Notes: a model not told the origin generated them from the sequence alone. A stretch of 64,000 bases of DNA from Alphaproteobacteria bacterium (GCA_030433215.1 JAUIMC010000002.1:62001-126000); one strand, 5' to 3'; shown: positions 13,689-23,249, counted from the stretch's first letter. Numbers and translations are program-made.

Positions 13689-16247
13689 TTAGAAGTTGCG
13701 CTTCAGCGTGAGGGCCCAGGTGCGCGGCTTGCCCGGCGAGCCATAGACATGGCCCACGGCGGAGACGTCGTTCACCTTGGTCGTCAGGTAGTATTTGTCC
13801 GCGAGGTTCTTCACCTCGAAGGCGAGACCCCAGTTGCCGTCGCCGGAGTTCCACGTCATGCGGGCGTTTGCAAGGAAATACCCGTCAATCAGGTTGTCGG
13901 CCACGAGCATGTCGATCGGGCCGCCGCCGCCATTGAGGCCGATGTCCTCAAAGCCCGGCGATTCAGCGACAACGTCGCTGGGGATCAGTCGGCTGGAGAC
14001 GTTGCCCGCTTCGGTGTAGATCTCCGACTGGTAAGAGCCGTCGACCCGGAAGCTTAAGTCGCCGCCGAAGACGTTGTTGACGTCATACTGCACGCCGAAG
14101 CTGTACTGCCATTCCGGCGTGTAGGGCGTGATGTCGCCCAGCGCGACGCCGGTGCCGGCCAGCTCGTCGATTTCCTTGTACTGGAAGTCGAGATAGCTGA
14201 GCGAGGCGTCGATGCTGAAGTTTTGCGTCGGATAGAAATACGCTTCCGCCTCGAAGCCCTTGACCTTGGCCGAGCCGACATTGCTCGGACGCAGACACGG
14301 GGTCGCCTGGTTTTGGCCGCCCACATCCGTCAAGTCGGCGCAGTAGGTCGAAAGCAGCACGATGTCGTTATAGGGGAAGTAGAACCCGGCGACGTTCAGG
14401 CGCAGAGTGTCGTCGAAGAGATCGGATTTGAAGCCGATTTCATAAGACCGGATGGTTTCCGGCACGTGCGGCGTTGCCTGGCTCGGGAAGTAAGGCCGTG
14501 CGTTGAAGCCGCCGGCGCGGTAGCCGGTCGCGACCTGGCCGTAGACCATGAGCGCGTCGGTGAACCGGTAGTCGACGGCAACGCGCCAGTCGAGACGGTC
14601 GTTCTTGAAGGTCGCTTCCGTGCCGTTGATGCCGAAGAGCAGGCAGTTCGGCTGGTTGCCGAGGCCCACCGGGCCGGCGACGGGAGCGCCGAGGAAGAAG
14701 TTACAAGGACCTTCGATCGGCGAGAGATCCGGATTGCGCCGGAAATACTGATACTCTTTCTTGTCCCATGACTGGCGTACGCCGCCGGTCAGGTGGAAGG
14801 CGTCGCTGAAGTTGAAGGTGACGTTGCCGAAGATGGCCTTGTTGTTGGACGGTGTCGGGTCGGGACCGTGAACGAAGTCGAGGCCGCCATAAGGAATGTC
14901 GACCCGCGCCGTGTAGAAGCCGTCGGTGTCGAAATAGAATCCGCCCAGCGTGAAGTCGACGAAACCGTCGGCCACGGAACCGTTCAGGCGCAGCTCCTGG
15001 CTGACCTGCTCGTTGGTCTGGGTCTGGTTAAGGATGTTCGGCGCCAGCGGCGAGCCGTCGACGTCGTAGGACCAGTCGGTCTCGTACTTCCGGTAGGAAG
15101 TGATCGAGTAGACCGAGAAATTGTCGCTGAGCTCGTAGTCGATGGTCAGCGAGGTCCCGTAATTGTCCATGTCCCGGTGCGGATCGAGCGCAAAGGGCTT
15201 GTAGGGCTGCTGCGAGTCGCCGGGATAAAGATCGTCGAACGTCGCATAGGTGATGTAACGCCCGTCGAACATGGTCTGCGTGTCGCAAGAGTTCACGCCG
15301 GAGGGCACGAACATGCAGTTATAAGGAATGGCGGCGCCATCCGTGCCGCGCAGCCACGGACGGTCCGGGTTGGCGTTGTTGTAGCCTTCGGCGTTCGCGT
15401 AGAGAAGCGTGGCGATGCCGGCTTCGTTGCGCTCGCGCGTGTAGTCGCCCGTCAGGTTGATGTCGAGACGGTCGCTCGGCTGCCAGCGGAAGGCGATCTT
15501 GCCGGCCGCGATGGAGTGGCCGCCATTCGTGCCCAGCACCGGATCGACGCCCGGCGACTGCGTCGGGACATTGGTGCCCGGGTGCGCCAGCGCGTAGTCG
15601 ACCATTTTGACATAGCCGTCTTCGTTCTTGCTGACGGCGGACACGCGCATGGCGAGATCTTCCGTAAGCGGAACATCGTAGATGCCGCGCACGTCAAGAC
15701 GGTCGTAAGAGCCGTAGGTCACCTGGAGCGAACCGGAATTGTCGCCCTGGGGTTTCACGGAATACATCTTGATCGCGCCGCCGATGGAGTTCCGGCCGGC
15801 GAGCGTGCCTTGCGGGCCGCGAAGCACCTCGACGCGGTCGACATCCATGAGGTCGAGCAGCGAACCGGTGAGCGTCGGCAGGTACACGTCGTCGATATAG
15901 ATGCCGACGCCGGGCTCGACCGCGAAGTTCGGGTCGTTCTGGCCGATGCCGCGGATATAGGCGATCATCGACGAGCCGTATTCCTGGTTCTGGCCGGCGA
16001 GCGTGACGTTCGGCGCCTGGCGCGCGATTTCGGAAAGTTCGGTCTGGCTGCGGCGCTCGAGCATGTCGCCGCTGACGGCGGTCACGGCGAGCGGCGTGTC
16101 CTGGACGTTCTGTTCACGGAACTGCGCCGTAACGACGATCTCGTCCGTTTGCGCGAGTGCTGCGTCCATGACGCCAAAGCTTCCCAGCGCAAGCATCGAC
16201 ACGCCCATGCGTGCGATATTTTTAGATATAGGTCTCCGCGTGGTCAT
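13689..16247 (-). CDS. TonB-dependent outer-membrane receptor
   Basis: An 852-residue outer-membrane transporter for active uptake of a scarce ligand. It has a signal peptide ending near AALAQ, a TonB-box-like DEIVVTAQ, the plug domain (about 45-160, with VEVLRGPQGTLAGRNSIGGAI) and a 22-strand-type barrel ending in LTLKRNF with the terminal Phe. I chose ATG 16247 after GGAGGT; an ATG at 16265 is in frame but lacks a ribosome site. It resembles receptors of the large Caulobacter/sphingomonad type; the ligand cannot be read. It has its own terminator and a dyad-rich upstream region. Confidence 0.93.
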   Translation of the reverse strand: MTTRRPISKNIARMGVSMLALGSFGVMDAALAQTDEIVVTAQFREQNVQDTPLAVTAVSGDMLERRSQTELSEIARQAPNVTLAGQNQEYGSSMIAYIRGIGQNDPNFAVEPGVGIYIDDVYLPTLTGSLLDLMDVDRVEVLRGPQGTLAGRNSIGGAIKMYSVKPQGDNSGSLQVTYGSYDRLDVRGIYDVPLTEDLAMRVSAVSKNEDGYVKMVDYALAHPGTNVPTQSPGVDPVLGTNGGHSIAAGKIAFRWQPSDRLDINLTGDYTRERNEAGIATLLYANAEGYNNANPDRPWLRGTDGAAIPYNCMFVPSGVNSCDTQTMFDGRYITYATFDDLYPGDSQQPYKPFALDPHRDMDNYGTSLTIDYELSDNFSVYSITSYRKYETDWSYDVDGSPLAPNILNQTQTNEQVSQELRLNGSVADGFVDFTLGGFYFDTDGFYTARVDIPYGGLDFVHGPDPTPSNNKAIFGNVTFNFSDAFHLTGGVRQSWDKKEYQYFRRNPDLSPIEGPCNFFLGAPVAGPVGLGNQPNCLLFGINGTEATFKNDRLDWRVAVDYRFTDALMVYGQVATGYRAGGFNARPYFPSQATPHVPETIRSYEIGFKSDLFDDTLRLNVAGFYFPYNDIVLLSTYCADLTDVGGQNQATPCLRPSNVGSAKVKGFEAEAYFYPTQNFSIDASLSYLDFQYKEIDELAGTGVALGDITPYTPEWQYSFGVQYDVNNVFGGDLSFRVDGSYQSEIYTEAGNVSSRLIPSDVVAESPGFEDIGLNGGGGPIDMLVADNLIDGYFLANARMTWNSGDGNWGLAFEVKNLADKYYLTTKVNDVSAVGHVYGSPGKPRTWALTLKRNF

Positions 16248-16318
16248 AGTACCTCCCTTGAGCAACGCATCTATTTCGAATCGTCTTCACTGCGATTTCT
16301 TTTGGCCATGATTACCAT

Positions 16319-16361
16319 AATTGATCTGGCGAAAGCGTTTAAATTCGCCAAAAAATCAATT
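16319..16361. promoter_or_regulatory. Nested dyad upstream of the TonB receptor gene
   Basis: AATTGAT (16319-16325) pairs with ATCAATT (16355-16361), and inside it TGGCGAA (16327-16333) pairs with TTCGCCA (16344-16350). A third dyad, ATCCGT/ACGGAT, lies at 16394-16411. The whole 16266-16534 gap is AT-rich and holds no gene. It starts 72 bp upstream of the receptor ATG, so an operator or leader structure is plausible; no known regulator site was matched. Confidence 0.4.
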
Positions 16362-16504
16362 TGCGAGAGCATATGTTGCTCAACGGCAACGTAATCCGTT
16401 GATATACGGATCAATCCTGATTTTAGAATAAAATATCATGGTATTCTAAGCACCCCCATAGACTATGACCGCTTCCCGGAGCGGAAAGACGGCCTTCGTT
16501 TTTT

Positions 16505-16523
16505 ATCAAATATAGAATTTGAT
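16505..16523. promoter_or_regulatory. Perfect 7-bp inverted repeat downstream of the dehydrogenase gene
   Basis: ATCAAAT, five bases, ATTTGAT. It lies 11 bp past the stop codon of the aldehyde dehydrogenase. No T run follows on the minus strand, so it is not a normal terminator of that gene; it could be a protein-binding dyad. Confidence 0.35.
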
Positions 16524-16534
16524 TCTACAAATCA

Positions 16535-18022
16535 TTAAAAATCGAATTTGACGCCCTGAGCGAGTGGCAGGGCGGTCGAATAGTTCACGGTCTGGGTCTG
16601 GCGGCGCATATACGCCTTCCAAGCGTCGGAGCCGCTCTCGCGCCCGCCCCCGGTCTCTTTTTCCCCGCCGAAGGCGCCGCCGATTTCCGCGCCCGAAGGG
16701 CCGATATTGACGTTTGCGATGCCGCAATCGGAGCCTGAAGCGGACAAAAACGTTTCCGCTTCGAGCATGTCGCGGGTGAAGATGCACGACGACAGGCCCT
16801 GCGCGACCGAATTTTGCAGCGCAATCGCGTCCTCGAGATTTTCGTAACGCATCACGTAAAGGATCGGCGCGAAAGTCTCCTCGTTAACGATCCCTTCATG
16901 ATTGGAAAGCTCGGCGATGGCCGGGCGCACATAAGCGCCCTTCCCCTCGAGCGGTTCGCCGCCGGCGACAGCCGCGCCTTGCTCTTTCGCGCGGGCGAGC
17001 GCGTCCTGCATTTGCGCGCGCGCGTCCTCGTCGATGAGCGGGCCCACAAGCGTTCCCTCTTCCAGGGGATCGCCCACCGGCAAAGACGCATAGGCTTTTT
17101 TCAGGCGCGCGACGAAATCGTCATAGATGCTGTCATGGACGAACAGCCGGCGCAGGGTGGTGCAGCGCTGTCCCGCCGTGCCCGCCGCGGAAAAGCACAC
17201 GCCGCGCAGCGCGAGATCGAGATCGGCGGACGGCGCGACGATGCCGGCGTTGTTGCCGCCAAGCTCTAACAGCACGCGGCCGAAGCGTTTGGCGACGCGG
17301 GGGCCGAGTTCGCGGCCCATGCGCGTCGAGCCGGTGGCGGAGACCAGCGCCATGCGCTCATCGTCCGCGATCTGTTCGCCCGCCTCGCGCCCGCCGATGA
17401 CGACGCTCATCAATCCTTCCGGCGCGTCGCCGAATTTCTGCGCCGCGCGCTCGAACAGCGCGTGCACGGCAAACGCCGTCAGCGGTGTTTTCTCTGACGG
17501 CTTCCACACAAGGCTGTCGCCGCAGACGAGCGCCAGCGCCGCGTTCCACGACCACACGGCCACCGGAAAGTTGAAGGCGGAAATGACGCCGACCGGCCCC
17601 AGCGGGCGCCAGCTTTCGCGCATGTGATGGCCGGGGCGCTCCGACGCGATGGTCAGCCCGTAAAGCTGGCGCGACAGCCCCACCGCGAAATCGCAGATGT
17701 CGATCATCTCCTGGACTTCGCCGAGGCCTTCGGAGAGGACCTTGCCGCATTCGATGGTCACAAGCCGGCCGAGCGCGTCCTTGTGCGCGCGCAACTCCTC
17801 GCCGAGGAGACGCACGAGTTCGCCCCGGCGCGGCGCCGGCACATCGCGCCATGCCTGAAACGCTTTCGCCGCGAATTTGATCTTGGCGTCGATCTCCGCC
17901 GCGTCGTCGGGCGCGACGCGGGCGATCTCCGAGCCGTCAATGGGCGTCGTCACGGCCAGCGGGCCGCGGGTGTAGAGGCGATCCTCGACGCCGAGGTCGT
18001 ACATGAGGTCGGATATTTTCAT
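16535..18022 (-). CDS. Aldehyde dehydrogenase, ALDH7-like (aminoadipate-semialdehyde type)
   Basis: A 495-residue NAD(P)+-dependent aldehyde dehydrogenase. Catalytic Glu253 (LLELGGNNAGIV) and Cys287 (GTAGQRCTTLRRLF) are present, as is the cofactor loop SATGSTRMGREL. The NNAG and AGQRCTTLRRLF variants are typical of the ALDH7/antiquitin group that oxidises alpha-aminoadipate semialdehyde in lysine breakdown. No other lysine genes are near, so the substrate rests on family resemblance. It is preceded on the same strand by the VIT1-type gene, 25 bp away. Confidence 0.9.
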   Translation of the reverse strand: MKISDLMYDLGVEDRLYTRGPLAVTTPIDGSEIARVAPDDAAEIDAKIKFAAKAFQAWRDVPAPRRGELVRLLGEELRAHKDALGRLVTIECGKVLSEGLGEVQEMIDICDFAVGLSRQLYGLTIASERPGHHMRESWRPLGPVGVISAFNFPVAVWSWNAALALVCGDSLVWKPSEKTPLTAFAVHALFERAAQKFGDAPEGLMSVVIGGREAGEQIADDERMALVSATGSTRMGRELGPRVAKRFGRVLLELGGNNAGIVAPSADLDLALRGVCFSAAGTAGQRCTTLRRLFVHDSIYDDFVARLKKAYASLPVGDPLEEGTLVGPLIDEDARAQMQDALARAKEQGAAVAGGEPLEGKGAYVRPAIAELSNHEGIVNEETFAPILYVMRYENLEDAIALQNSVAQGLSSCIFTRDMLEAETFLSASGSDCGIANVNIGPSGAEIGGAFGGEKETGGGRESGSDAWKAYMRRQTQTVNYSTALPLAQGVKFDF

Positions 18023-18047
18023 GGAGCGGTCTCCTTTGCCCCGCGTC

Positions 18048-18797
18048 CTACACCCCGACCCAGCCTTTCAGCAATGCGCCGATGACATAGGCGAAGCCCG
18101 CCGCGGCCATGCCGATGGCAAAGGTTTCAAGCCCCGACGCCCACCAGCGCGCCGTGGACCATTTCGATTTCATGGCGCCGATGCCGAAAAATACGACGCC
18201 CGTCATCACAATGGCTGCGGCGAGCGCGTTCGCGCCGGCGCCGAACAGGAACGGCAAAAGCGGCACCGCGCCGCAAACGAAGAACGCCGCAAAGGTCGCC
18301 GCGCCCGCCTTCAGCGCCGAGCGCTCCACTTTCGGGGCGCCGAACTCTTCTTCCAGCATGACGGAGATCCAGCGTTCATGGCTCGCGGTGATGATCTCGA
18401 CCGCGCGCTCAAGGTCGGCGCCCTCAAATCCCTTGGCGGCGAAGATCTGGCGGATCTCCTCTCGTTCTCCCTCAGGGGTCAGCGCGATGTGGCGGCTCTC
18501 CATTTCGCGCAGGCGCTGATAGTCGTCTTTCTCCGCCTTGACCCCGGAATAATTCCCCGCCGCCATGGAGAACCCGTCGGCGATGAGATTGGCGGCGCCG
18601 AGGATCAGGATGACATTGGTCGACAGCGCCGCGCCGGCGACGCCCGCCACGACGGCGAAGGTGGTGACGGCGCCGTCGATGCCGCCGAGCACCCAGTCGC
18701 GCAGATAGCTGACCTGCGGGCCGTCTTTCAGGCGTTCGGCGATGGCGGCCGGGCTGTGGCTGTGCTCGATCTCGGGCGGGGATTGGGTCGGGTCCAT
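18048..18797 (-). CDS. VIT1/CCC1 family iron/manganese transporter
   Basis: A 249-residue membrane protein of the vacuolar iron transporter family. The first membrane hairpin carries the signature DGAVTTFAVVAGVAGA and ILGAANLIADGFSMAAGNYSGVKAE (about 40-90). A cytoplasmic Glu-rich helical domain follows (about 90-165; REMESRHIALTPEGEREEIRQIF, the metal-binding region), then three more membrane segments. It likely moves Fe2+ or Mn2+ out of the cytoplasm. It is placed just before the aldehyde dehydrogenase gene. Confidence 0.9.
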   Translation of the reverse strand: MDPTQSPPEIEHSHSPAAIAERLKDGPQVSYLRDWVLGGIDGAVTTFAVVAGVAGAALSTNVILILGAANLIADGFSMAAGNYSGVKAEKDDYQRLREMESRHIALTPEGEREEIRQIFAAKGFEGADLERAVEIITASHERWISVMLEEEFGAPKVERSALKAGAATFAAFFVCGAVPLLPFLFGAGANALAAAIVMTGVVFFGIGAMKSKWSTARWWASGLETFAIGMAAAGFAYVIGALLKGWVGV

Positions 18798-18973
18798 GAT
18801 TGGCTCTTATGACGCGCCGCCAAGTCCCGTCAATTGAGCGCCGAGAATGAGAATATCTTGCAAAACGGGCGCTTATAGGCGAGCGAGCGATGCGGGTTTC
18901 GCCGCATTGCGCCACAGGGTGCAGCGGCGTAAGTCAGCTTTAACCAGACCCTGCAAGCGGAGCCCTTGCCGCC

Positions 18974-19918
18974 ATGACCCGCAAATATGACCGCGTGCCC
19001 GAACTCAGCCTCAAGGCTTACACCGACGGCGACCTCGCCGAGCGGCGCGCTTTCGAGGAAGCGCTTATCGAAGGCTTTAAATATTTCGGCTTCATCATTC
19101 TCAAGGACCACAAGGTCAGCGGCGATCTTTTGCAGCGCGCTTACGACAAGAGCGCGGAATTTTTCGCGCTGCCTGAAGACTACAAGCAGCAGTTCTTCCG
19201 CAAGGACGGCCAGCGCGGCTACACGCCGTTCGGGCGCGAGCACGCGAAAGATTCGAAATATCCGGACCTGAAAGAGTTCTGGCATGTAGGCCGCGAGTTC
19301 GAAGCCACATCTCCCCTCGCCGACGCCTATCCGGCGAATATGTGGCCGGACAAGCCGGAAAGTTTTCGCAACACCTTTATCGAGCTTTACGACGCGCTCG
19401 AGGAAGCGGGCCTCGTCATGCTCGAAGCGCTGGCGCCGTCGCTCGACGTGCCGCGCAACTTTTTCCGCGACATGGCGACGGACGGCAATTCGATCCTGCG
19501 CCTGCTTCATTATCCGCCGATCCCTGAAGGCGTCGAGCCGGGCTCGATCCGCGCGGCGGCCCATGAAGACATCAATCTCATCACCATTCTCGTCGCCGCC
19601 AACGGCGCCGGGCTGCAACTCCTCGATCGCGAGGGCAAATGGCTGCCCGTTGAGACCGACCCGGAAAATCTCATTGTCGACGCCGGCGACATGCTGGCGC
19701 GCGTTTGCAACGACGTCATTCCGGCGACGACCCACCGCGTCGTCAATCCGGAAGGCGCGACCAATGAATCCCGCTATTCCATGCCGTTCTTCATGCACCC
19801 GCGCTGGGACGCCCTCCTCTCCTGTCTCGACAGCTGCAAGGGCGACGGCGCGAAATATTCCGACATCACCGCGGAAGACTTCCTGCATCAGCGGCTTCGG
19901 GAAATCGGGCTTGCGTGA
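18974..19918 (+). CDS. Isopenicillin N synthase family Fe(II) oxygenase
   Basis: A 314-residue non-haem iron oxygenase. Facial triad H197-x-D199 (AAHEDINLITIL) and H254 (ATTHRVVNP), with R267-x-S269 (ESRYSMPFF) for 2-oxoglutarate, and the N-terminal DIOX_N region (FKYFGFIILKDH). The fold is shared by IPNS, ethylene-forming and gibberellin-type oxygenases, so the substrate is open. The following acetyltransferase gene starts inside its stop codon (TGATG), implying translational coupling. Confidence 0.92.
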   Translation: MTRKYDRVPELSLKAYTDGDLAERRAFEEALIEGFKYFGFIILKDHKVSGDLLQRAYDKSAEFFALPEDYKQQFFRKDGQRGYTPFGREHAKDSKYPDLKEFWHVGREFEATSPLADAYPANMWPDKPESFRNTFIELYDALEEAGLVMLEALAPSLDVPRNFFRDMATDGNSILRLLHYPPIPEGVEPGSIRAAAHEDINLITILVAANGAGLQLLDREGKWLPVETDPENLIVDAGDMLARVCNDVIPATTHRVVNPEGATNESRYSMPFFMHPRWDALLSCLDSCKGDGAKYSDITAEDFLHQRLREIGLA

Positions 19919-20427
19919 TGAGCGTTTCCATCCGGCCTGCGCGCCGGGACGAGATGGCGGCGATGCAGGCGCTGGAACACGACGCGGCGCAGGCTTTTCG
20001 CGCGGTGGGCTATGATTTCTGCGCCGACGGGCCGGTGCGCACCGACGAAGAGCTTGAGCGCGGGTTTCGTGAAGGCGCGGTTTTGATCGCTGAAGCCGAT
20101 GGCGAGGCGGCGGGCTTCATCCTGCTCTGGCCGGTCGACGGCCATGGCCACATTACCGAAGTCTCGGTCGCAGAGCGGTTCCAGAAACGCGGCATCGGCC
20201 GGGCGCTGATCGAGGCCGGCGAAGCCTGGGCGCGCGAACAGGGCTTCGATGCGGTGACGCTCACGACCTTTCGCGACGTGCCCTGGAACGGACCGTTCTA
20301 TGACAGGCTCGGTTATGCGGAGTTCGCGCCGGGCGCCGGCGAAACGGAGCTCGCCGCCGTGCAGGCCGAAGAAGCCGGCTCCGGCTACGCCGAAAAGCCG
20401 CGCATCGCCATGAAGAAGATATTGTGA
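19918..20427 (+). CDS. GNAT family N-acetyltransferase
   Basis: A 169-residue GNAT enzyme that transfers an acetyl group from acetyl-CoA. Motif A is visible: ITEVSVAERFQKRGIGRALIEAGEAWAREQG (about 79-109), with the acetyl-CoA-binding Q-x-x-G-x-G. The C-terminal YDRLGYAEF segment is typical. ATG 19918 overlaps the oxygenase stop by one base. The acceptor is unknown; pairing with an oxygenase suggests a small molecule rather than a ribosomal protein. Confidence 0.9.
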   Translation: MSVSIRPARRDEMAAMQALEHDAAQAFRAVGYDFCADGPVRTDEELERGFREGAVLIAEADGEAAGFILLWPVDGHGHITEVSVAERFQKRGIGRALIEAGEAWAREQGFDAVTLTTFRDVPWNGPFYDRLGYAEFAPGAGETELAAVQAEEAGSGYAEKPRIAMKKIL

Positions 20428-20456
20428 CTGTTTAATCAGGCGCGACTATTCGCGAT

Positions 20457-20530
20457 GTGTCATGCCCGGGCGTGTCCCGGGCATCCAGTCAAAGGAAACT
20501 GGATCGCCGGCATAAAGCCGGCGATGACAC
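20457..20530. repeat. REP-like palindromic element, copy A
   Basis: A 74-bp element beginning GTGTCATGCCCGGG and ending GATGACAC. It is two hairpins (CCCGGGcgtgtCCCGGG and CGCCGGCataaaGCCGGCG) joined by CCAG...CTGG, and the ends GTGTCAT/ATGACAC are also complementary. It lies between the acetyltransferase and metalloprotease stops, where it could also act in 3'-end processing. Related copies lie at 43945, 61386, 61621, 62014 and 62172. Confidence 0.9.
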
Positions 20531-20553
20531 AAAGTGAACATTGCTTAGCGCGA

Positions 20554-23100
20554 TTAGCCGCCGAAATCCTCGCAGTGCCAGCAGGTTTCCATCATGCCGG
20601 CGCCGCCGCCGATCGGACTGCCGGGCGGGATTTCCGCTTGCGGCGTTGTCGGCGCGGCGGGCGCCGCCGGGCGTTCCAGATGCGCTTCGATGCGCGATTG
20701 CAGCCAGGCATTGTGTTCGCGCCCCTGCTGGCCGCTGAACAGCGACGGGTTCAGGCGGTTGGCGATGGCGCGCAGTTTTGAATCCGCCTGCGCCCGCACC
20801 GCCGGGATCGCCTCTTCGTCGAGGGACAGCGCGATCAGCGCCGAGACGAAGCGGTCCTGCGCCACCGTCATCAGCGGTTGCGCGGCGGCCTCGAACGTGA
20901 AGACTTTTTCGTCCACCGCGTTCAGCACCTCGGCGAAGCCGAGCGCCTGCGGGCTTCTCCTGCGCTGCTCCACAAGCCGCGCTGCGCGCGCCGGGTCGAG
21001 CAGCGCATGGATGGTCAGGCTGACCGCCGCGTCGGCGGCGCTCATCAGATCGAACATCGGATGCATTGCCGTATCGAAGAGCTCGCCGCCTCCGCCGCCG
21101 CCGAAACCGCCCATGGGCGGGGTCATGCGGTCGAGCAGGCTCGGCGGCAGGACCAGCGCGTCGCGGTCCAGCGTCTCCAAAAGCGCGGCGAGCGCTTCGC
21201 GTTGCCGGTCGGGCGCCACGATAGCCCCTGCGGAAAGCGTGTCGCCCTTCGTCTTGTAATCGAACGCGTAGCCGCCGACGAGTTTCGCCGCCGCCGCGAC
21301 CTGATAGCGGTGGTAGAGATAGATCGGCACGATCACTTCGCGCAGCCGCGATTGCGGCTGGCCTTCGCGGATCGAGCGCGCGCCGAAATTGTCGAGCGCA
21401 ATCTTGCGCACCGCCATGGTCTCCTTCAGCGCCGCCACGGGATCGCCGCCATTGTCCCAGACGCTGGCGTAAGGATGGCCGGTGGAGGTGCTGCGCCCTT
21501 CGCTGTCCGCGACGTAACGAAGGCCGGACGCGTAGGCGTCTTCTAGGATATTATCGAGCGCGGCTTTTTGGTCAGCGTCCGCCGGGAACTGCGCGTAAAG
21601 CCAAGTGGCCGCGATCTTGTCCCAGTCGCCGATGCCCACATCATACGCTTCGCTGAAATCGAGCGCGCCGTCATCGCCGACAGTGACGAGCGGCGCCGGG
21701 TAATCCATCACCGAAGCGCGGTCATTGGACGACGCCGCGAAGTTATGCGCGAAGCCGAGCGAGTGGCCGACTTCATGGGCCGACAATTGCCGGATGCGCG
21801 CCAGCGCGATCTCGACCGGATCGTCGGCGCTCCCTGTGCCGGATTTATCGGCGCCGGCGAGCCCTTCGAAGATCATCCGGTCCTGGCGCACGCGCTGCGA
21901 GCCGAGAATGACGCTGCCCTTGATCATCTCGCCGGTGCGCGGATCGGAAACCCCGCCGCCATAGGACCAGCCGCGGGTCTGGCGGTGGGTCCAGGAGATG
22001 ACGTTGTAGCGGATGTCGCGGGGGTGCGCGCCTTCAGGCAGCGGCTCGACGCGGAAGGCGTCTTCGAAGCCGGCGGCTGCAAAGGCGTCCGCCCACCAGG
22101 AGGCGCCATCGATCAGCGCGTCGCGGATCTGCGGCGGCGCGCCCGAGTCAACATAGAAGACGATGGGCTTTTTGACCGGGCCGGACTCGGCGGCGGGATC
22201 GACGCGCTCGAGCCGGTAGCGCCGCGCCACCGAGCGCCCGATGGAGTCCGAAAGCGGCGCCGAGAAATCGTAATGGGGAATGTCGATGGCGCCCGAGCGC
22301 ACGTCATAGGGGCGCGGCTCGTAACCGTCGCCGGGAAGCCTGGCCAGCGTGTGGTGCATGACCATGGTGACAGCGCGCGCGTCCGGCGCGGTGGCGGAGA
22401 CTTCCCCGCCCGGCGCATCGCTCGTCAGCGTCAGATAGGAGTCGAACTCCACATTGTCTGGAAAGGCCAGCGCGTTCGCTGCGTCGGGAAATGTGCGGTC
22501 GTCCGCGATGGAGAACGACCCGCCCTTGGGGTGGTCCTTCAGCGCCTTCACGACGGCGAGGGAGTCGCGCGTCAGGAAGCTCGAAATATCGACGAGGCTT
22601 TCGCCGCCGGGGCCGGTCGCCGTCACCTCGCCCGCCCACAGGAAGGAGCGCGCGAAGGATTCGCGCACGGCCTTGCGCTCCAGCGGATTGTCGGAGCTTG
22701 CGCGATAGGTCCAGTTTTCCTGTTCCGCGATCATCTTGTCGCCGACGCGCCGGAACGCGAGGAGCGAGCCGCTGTCGAAGAGACCGCGGTCGAGCCCCAC
22801 CGGATTGGAGCCGAGACCGGAGGTGAGCCCCGCCGCGTAGATGGCGCGAAGCGCGACGCCCTCCTCGTCGGCCGGCGGGAACACCGCATAGACCTTGCCG
22901 CCGTCTTCATCGGCGAACAGCGTCAGAAAACCGTCCTTGCGGGTGAAATCCTCGACGCTCTCATCGACCCAGACATTTGTCGCCGGGGCCGGCTGCGCCG
23001 TTTCCTCCGGCGCGCCGGGCGTGATGGTCCGCGGCTCCCTGTTCTCCCGGTCGCAGGCGGCAAAAGCGAAGACAGCAAGAATGAGGGCGGCGAGACGCAT
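20554..23100 (-). CDS. Zinc-dependent metalloprotease lipoprotein (DUF5117 type)
   Basis: An 848-residue secreted metallopeptidase. It has a lipoprotein signal (MRLAALILAVFAFAAC), a long N-terminal region with DUF5117/DUF5118-like features and the zinc motif HEVGHSLGFAHNF (HExxHxxGxxH) in its middle, plus a C-terminal helical domain. I chose ATG 23100, which follows AGGAAG and starts the signal peptide; the frame is open further upstream. Such proteins are common in Bacteroidetes and marine Proteobacteria; their substrates are unknown. It is single and ends 23 bp from REP copy A. Confidence 0.9.
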   Translation of the reverse strand: MRLAALILAVFAFAACDRENREPRTITPGAPEETAQPAPATNVWVDESVEDFTRKDGFLTLFADEDGGKVYAVFPPADEEGVALRAIYAAGLTSGLGSNPVGLDRGLFDSGSLLAFRRVGDKMIAEQENWTYRASSDNPLERKAVRESFARSFLWAGEVTATGPGGESLVDISSFLTRDSLAVVKALKDHPKGGSFSIADDRTFPDAANALAFPDNVEFDSYLTLTSDAPGGEVSATAPDARAVTMVMHHTLARLPGDGYEPRPYDVRSGAIDIPHYDFSAPLSDSIGRSVARRYRLERVDPAAESGPVKKPIVFYVDSGAPPQIRDALIDGASWWADAFAAAGFEDAFRVEPLPEGAHPRDIRYNVISWTHRQTRGWSYGGGVSDPRTGEMIKGSVILGSQRVRQDRMIFEGLAGADKSGTGSADDPVEIALARIRQLSAHEVGHSLGFAHNFAASSNDRASVMDYPAPLVTVGDDGALDFSEAYDVGIGDWDKIAATWLYAQFPADADQKAALDNILEDAYASGLRYVADSEGRSTSTGHPYASVWDNGGDPVAALKETMAVRKIALDNFGARSIREGQPQSRLREVIVPIYLYHRYQVAAAAKLVGGYAFDYKTKGDTLSAGAIVAPDRQREALAALLETLDRDALVLPPSLLDRMTPPMGGFGGGGGGELFDTAMHPMFDLMSAADAAVSLTIHALLDPARAARLVEQRRRSPQALGFAEVLNAVDEKVFTFEAAAQPLMTVAQDRFVSALIALSLDEEAIPAVRAQADSKLRAIANRLNPSLFSGQQGREHNAWLQSRIEAHLERPAAPAAPTTPQAEIPPGSPIGGGAGMMETCWHCEDFGG

Positions 23101-23249
23101 GAGGGCTTCCTTTCGGCTAAGCGCGAGAAAGCTGCCGGATTTTAGGGGTAAATGCAAAAAAGAATGCGATCTCCGCTGCTTGCCGCAATTGCGTAACGCC
23201 CCCGCCCCTCCCTATAGTCCGGCCCGCATCAGAAGAGAGCGTTTGTCCA

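Noticed and set aside
14793-16394. 533-codon plus-strand open frame
   Set aside because: Antisense to the TonB receptor gene, with no recognisable domain.
16480-16505. Hairpin CCGCT/AGCGG near a T run, as terminator
   Set aside because: The T run does not directly follow the stem, and no plus-strand gene ends here.
21568-23145. 525-codon plus-strand open frame
   Set aside because: Antisense to the zinc metalloprotease gene with its HExxH motif.
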